Made by a program: the position numbers and the translations under genes
The notes under the pieces: model-generated
What the model was told of the DNA's origin: nothing
Database searches by the model: none
Seen by the model: the letters and a program-made list of their open reading frames with translations, nothing else
NCBI RefSeq assembly: GCF_001426085.1
Contig: NZ_LMRR01000009.1
Span: forward strand, 144,592-208,591
Length of the DNA stretch: 64,000 nucleotides
From: Rhodococcus sp. Leaf278
GTDB taxonomy: Bacteria > Actinomycetota > Actinomycetes > Mycobacteriales > Mycobacteriaceae
Direction: 5' to 3'
In this document: piece by piece, positions 62,655 to 64,000 of the stretch
Layout of the letters: each line of letters begins with the position of its first letter
Position numbering within the stretch: position 1 is the stretch's first letter

Positions 62655-63110
62655 ATGGTGGTATCCGACGCGGACATGATCCGCGCAGCGCTCTCGGCCG
62701 CCGCCGAGGCATCGGATGCCGATGTACCCGTCGGAGCCGTCGTGTTCGACGCCTCCGGACGTGAGATCGCCCGGGCCTGCAATGCGCGGGAGGCGTCGGG
62801 CGACCCCACCGGCCATGCGGAAGTTCTGGCGTTGCGACGAGCAGCGGCCGTCCAGGGTGACGGTTGGCGACTCGAGGGCTGCACCCTGGCCGTCACGTTG
62901 GAACCCTGCACGATGTGCGCTGGAGCGTTGGTTCTGGCCCGCGTCGGAGCCGTGGTGTTCGGAGCGTGGGAACCGAAGACCGGCGCTGTCGGATCGTTGT
63001 GGGACGTCGTGCGGGATCGTCGGCTGACGCATCGACCCAAGGTTCGCGGGGGAGTGTTGGAAGCGGAATGCGCCGACGTGTTGACTCGTTTCTTCGCTCA
63101 GCAGAGATAA
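62655..63110 (+). CDS. tadA: tRNA-specific adenosine deaminase
   Basis: A 151-residue zinc deaminase. GHAEVLALRRAAA holds the zinc His and catalytic Glu, and LEPCTMCAGALVLARVGAVV the two zinc Cys. It converts A34 to inosine in the anticodon of tRNA-Arg. It is co-transcribed with the acidic partner gene three bases upstream. Confidence 0.94.
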   Translation: MVVSDADMIRAALSAAAEASDADVPVGAVVFDASGREIARACNAREASGDPTGHAEVLALRRAAAVQGDGWRLEGCTLAVTLEPCTMCAGALVLARVGAVVFGAWEPKTGAVGSLWDVVRDRRLTHRPKVRGGVLEAECADVLTRFFAQQR

Positions 63111-63203
63111 CGATCTCGTCACACGCTGGCCCCGACGTCCAATGTTGTGGAGGGTGGAGGGCAGAGCGCGACGCTGCGCTCCGAACTTGCGAAGGAGACA
63201 CTC

Positions 63204-63401
63204 ATGGGACTCGGCGACAAGATCTCGAACAAGACCGAAGACCTCGGCGGCAAGGCGAAAGAAGCCGCAGGTTCGGCCACCGGAGACAAGGACCTCGAAG
63301 CAGAGGGCAAGGGCGACCAGACCTCGGCAGCATTCAAGGACGGTGCCGAGAAGGTCAAGGACGCAGCCTCGAACATCAAGGACAAGCTCACCGGCAAGTA
63401 G
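63204..63401 (+). CDS. CsbD-family stress protein
   Basis: ATG at 63204 behind GAAGGAG. The 65-residue hydrophilic protein (MGLGDKISNKTEDLGGKAKE, ending KDAASNIKDKLTGK) is almost all Lys, Asp, Glu, Ala and Gly, with the repeat GKAKEAAGSATGDKDLEAEG typical of CsbD. These proteins are induced under general stress; their action is unknown. Confidence 0.9.
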   Translation: MGLGDKISNKTEDLGGKAKEAAGSATGDKDLEAEGKGDQTSAAFKDGAEKVKDAASNIKDKLTGK

Positions 63402-63451
63402 CCTGAGCAGGCGATTTAGCCTCAGGGCCGCATTCCGGTACAGTCTTCTGC

Positions 63452-63541
63452 GGTGGCGTGTCCGAGCGGCCTAAGGAGCACGCCTCGAAAGCGTGTGAGG
63501 GTTCACCCCCTCCGAGGGTTCAAATCCCTCCGCCACCGCCA
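63452..63541 (+). tRNA. tRNA-Ser (anticodon CGA), CCA encoded
   Basis: Acceptor stem GGTGGCG (63452-63458) pairs with CGCCACC (63531-63537). The anticodon loop has CGA, the extra arm is long as in class II tRNAs, and the T arm GAGGGTTCAAATCCCTC is intact. Discriminator G and an encoded CCA end the gene. Confidence 0.97.
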
Positions 63542-63543
63542 TA

Positions 63544-63579
63544 ACTCCCCACCCGATCCGTCGGGTGGGGAGTTTTTTT
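63544..63579 (+). terminator. Rho-independent terminator of tRNA-Ser
   Basis: A perfect 13-bp stem (ACTCCCCACCCGA, 63544-63556, with 63561-63573) closed by a four-base loop and followed by six further Ts. It starts three bases after the tRNA. Confidence 0.95.
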
Positions 63580-63617
63580 GTGCGCTGGGGGCGTGGGGCC
63601 GGCCGGTTGGGTTCGGC

Positions 63618-63675
63618 CGCAAACGCGCGCGCATTCGTCATACGCGGCCGGATTCGCGACCGATTCGGTGTCTAT
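63618..63675 (+). repeat. 58-bp direct repeat, copy A
   Basis: Matches 63812-63869 with about four differences. It begins CGCAAACGCGCGCGCATTCG and ends ATTCGGTGTCTAT. The first 17 bases also recur inverted about 70 bases downstream, so this copy could fold. Confidence 0.85.
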
Positions 63676-63811
63676 TTCGCGCGCACTTGGCAAATGCGCG
63701 CGCGTTTGTGGGATCACTGGGCGGGATTGCTGGGCGGAAGTGGGCGCAGTCAGGAATCCCTGGGTGCTGGCTGACCGTTGCGGGTTGACGATCCTTTGCG
63801 GCTAAGTCTGT

Positions 63812-63869
63812 CGCAAACGCGCGCGCATTCGTTGTACGCGGTCGGATTCGCGACCGATTCGGTGTCTAT
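63812..63869 (+). repeat. 58-bp direct repeat, copy B
   Basis: Second copy of 63618-63675, 194 bases downstream. The inverted partner of its 5' end is absent here. Confidence 0.85.
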
Positions 63870-63926
63870 TCGTTCTTTGCCAGGCTGATCGTGAGACAGT
63901 CGGCGTGAACGCGGGGAACGGACAAC

Positions 63927-64000
63927 ATGATGATCGATGTCGCAATAGGACGTACTGCCACGGGTGCACGATCGTTCCCCCTCGGCTTCCGGGTCGAGTT
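63927..64000 (+). CDS. Possible start of a gene running off the window
   Basis: An open frame starts at an ATG at 63927, with GGGGAACGG about eight bases upstream, and reads MMIDVAIGRTATGARSFPLG to the edge without a stop. Only 24 codons are visible, so this is weak. Confidence 0.3.
   Translation, partial: MMIDVAIGRTATGARSFPLGFRVE

Larger units (their letters stand above)
63580..63926. other. Gene-free stretch with paired repeats
   Basis: Nothing here is believable as a gene. It is dominated by the two 58-bp repeats and by a CG-alternating inverted repeat (CAAACGCGCGCGCATT at about 63620 and its complement near 63690). Confidence 0.5.

Overview
The window looks like chromosomal DNA of a mycolic-acid actinomycete, most probably Rhodococcus or a close relative. 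Base composition is GC-rich throughout. There is an Lsr2 nucleoid protein, a branched-chain keto-acid dehydrogenase operon under an Lrp/AsnC regulator, a tyrosine/homogentisate pathway, a fused dihydroxyacetone kinase, and tadA paired with its actinobacterial partner gene. The assignment is an inference from gene content; no marker gene is present.

The window divides near position 27,500. The left part (1-27,457) is accessory DNA. Positions 1-8,100 hold a tandemly duplicated module: a divergent regulatory region that is nearly identical in two copies (168-393 and 4875-5104), each reading rightward into a large P-loop NTPase with C-terminal 37-residue repeats (394-3144; 5105-7950) and leftward into a different gene (a HicA-like fragment at 1-167; a four-helix membrane protein at 3510-4874). 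The second NTPase copy is broken by two separate 100-bp tandem duplications, each shifting the frame. A remnant of a further module lies at 7968-8099.

Positions 8,500-19,440 are a patchwork of small, mostly unrecognised genes on both strands, separated by six copies of an indel-free 36-bp direct repeat in one orientation (9691, 12733, 13850, 15437, 16401, 18315), several preceded by inverted repeats. The genes between them include a family present in two cassettes, an SMI1/KNR4 immunity-like gene, a DUF4238 gene, a small membrane operon, lsr2 and truncated relics (an Lsr2 C-terminal domain, a DUF2971 C-terminus). This resembles a cassette array built on an unrecognised recombination site and is the best candidate for an undescribed system. 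Positions 19,535-27,457 carry a winged-helix Rep-like gene with 11-bp iteron-like repeats upstream, an unusual TetR-type regulator with a 400-residue C-terminal region divergent from two unknown genes, and a conjugation-related pair ending in a truncated VirD4/TraG-type coupling protein. The whole left part reads as plasmid- or ICE-derived and decaying.

The right part (27,583-64,000) is ordinary chromosome. It has bkdABC-lpd with a divergent Lrp regulator; hppD with its own Lrp regulator; a CoA-transferase / HMG-CoA-lyase-like / MatC-like transporter operon; a gamma carbonic anhydrase; an IclR-type regulator; the homogentisate operon (hmgA, an unknown gene, fahA) with a MarR gene upstream; a DODA-type dioxygenase behind a perfect 20-bp palindrome; a secreted lipase, TetR and CaiB genes; SIMPL, YceI, DhaKL, free methionine sulfoxide reductase, DUF998 and DUF3558-like genes; an overlapping vsr-cytosine methyltransferase pair; a heterodimeric ABC exporter; tyrA; tadA; CsbD; and tRNA-Ser(CGA) followed by a strong terminator and a pair of 58-bp repeats.
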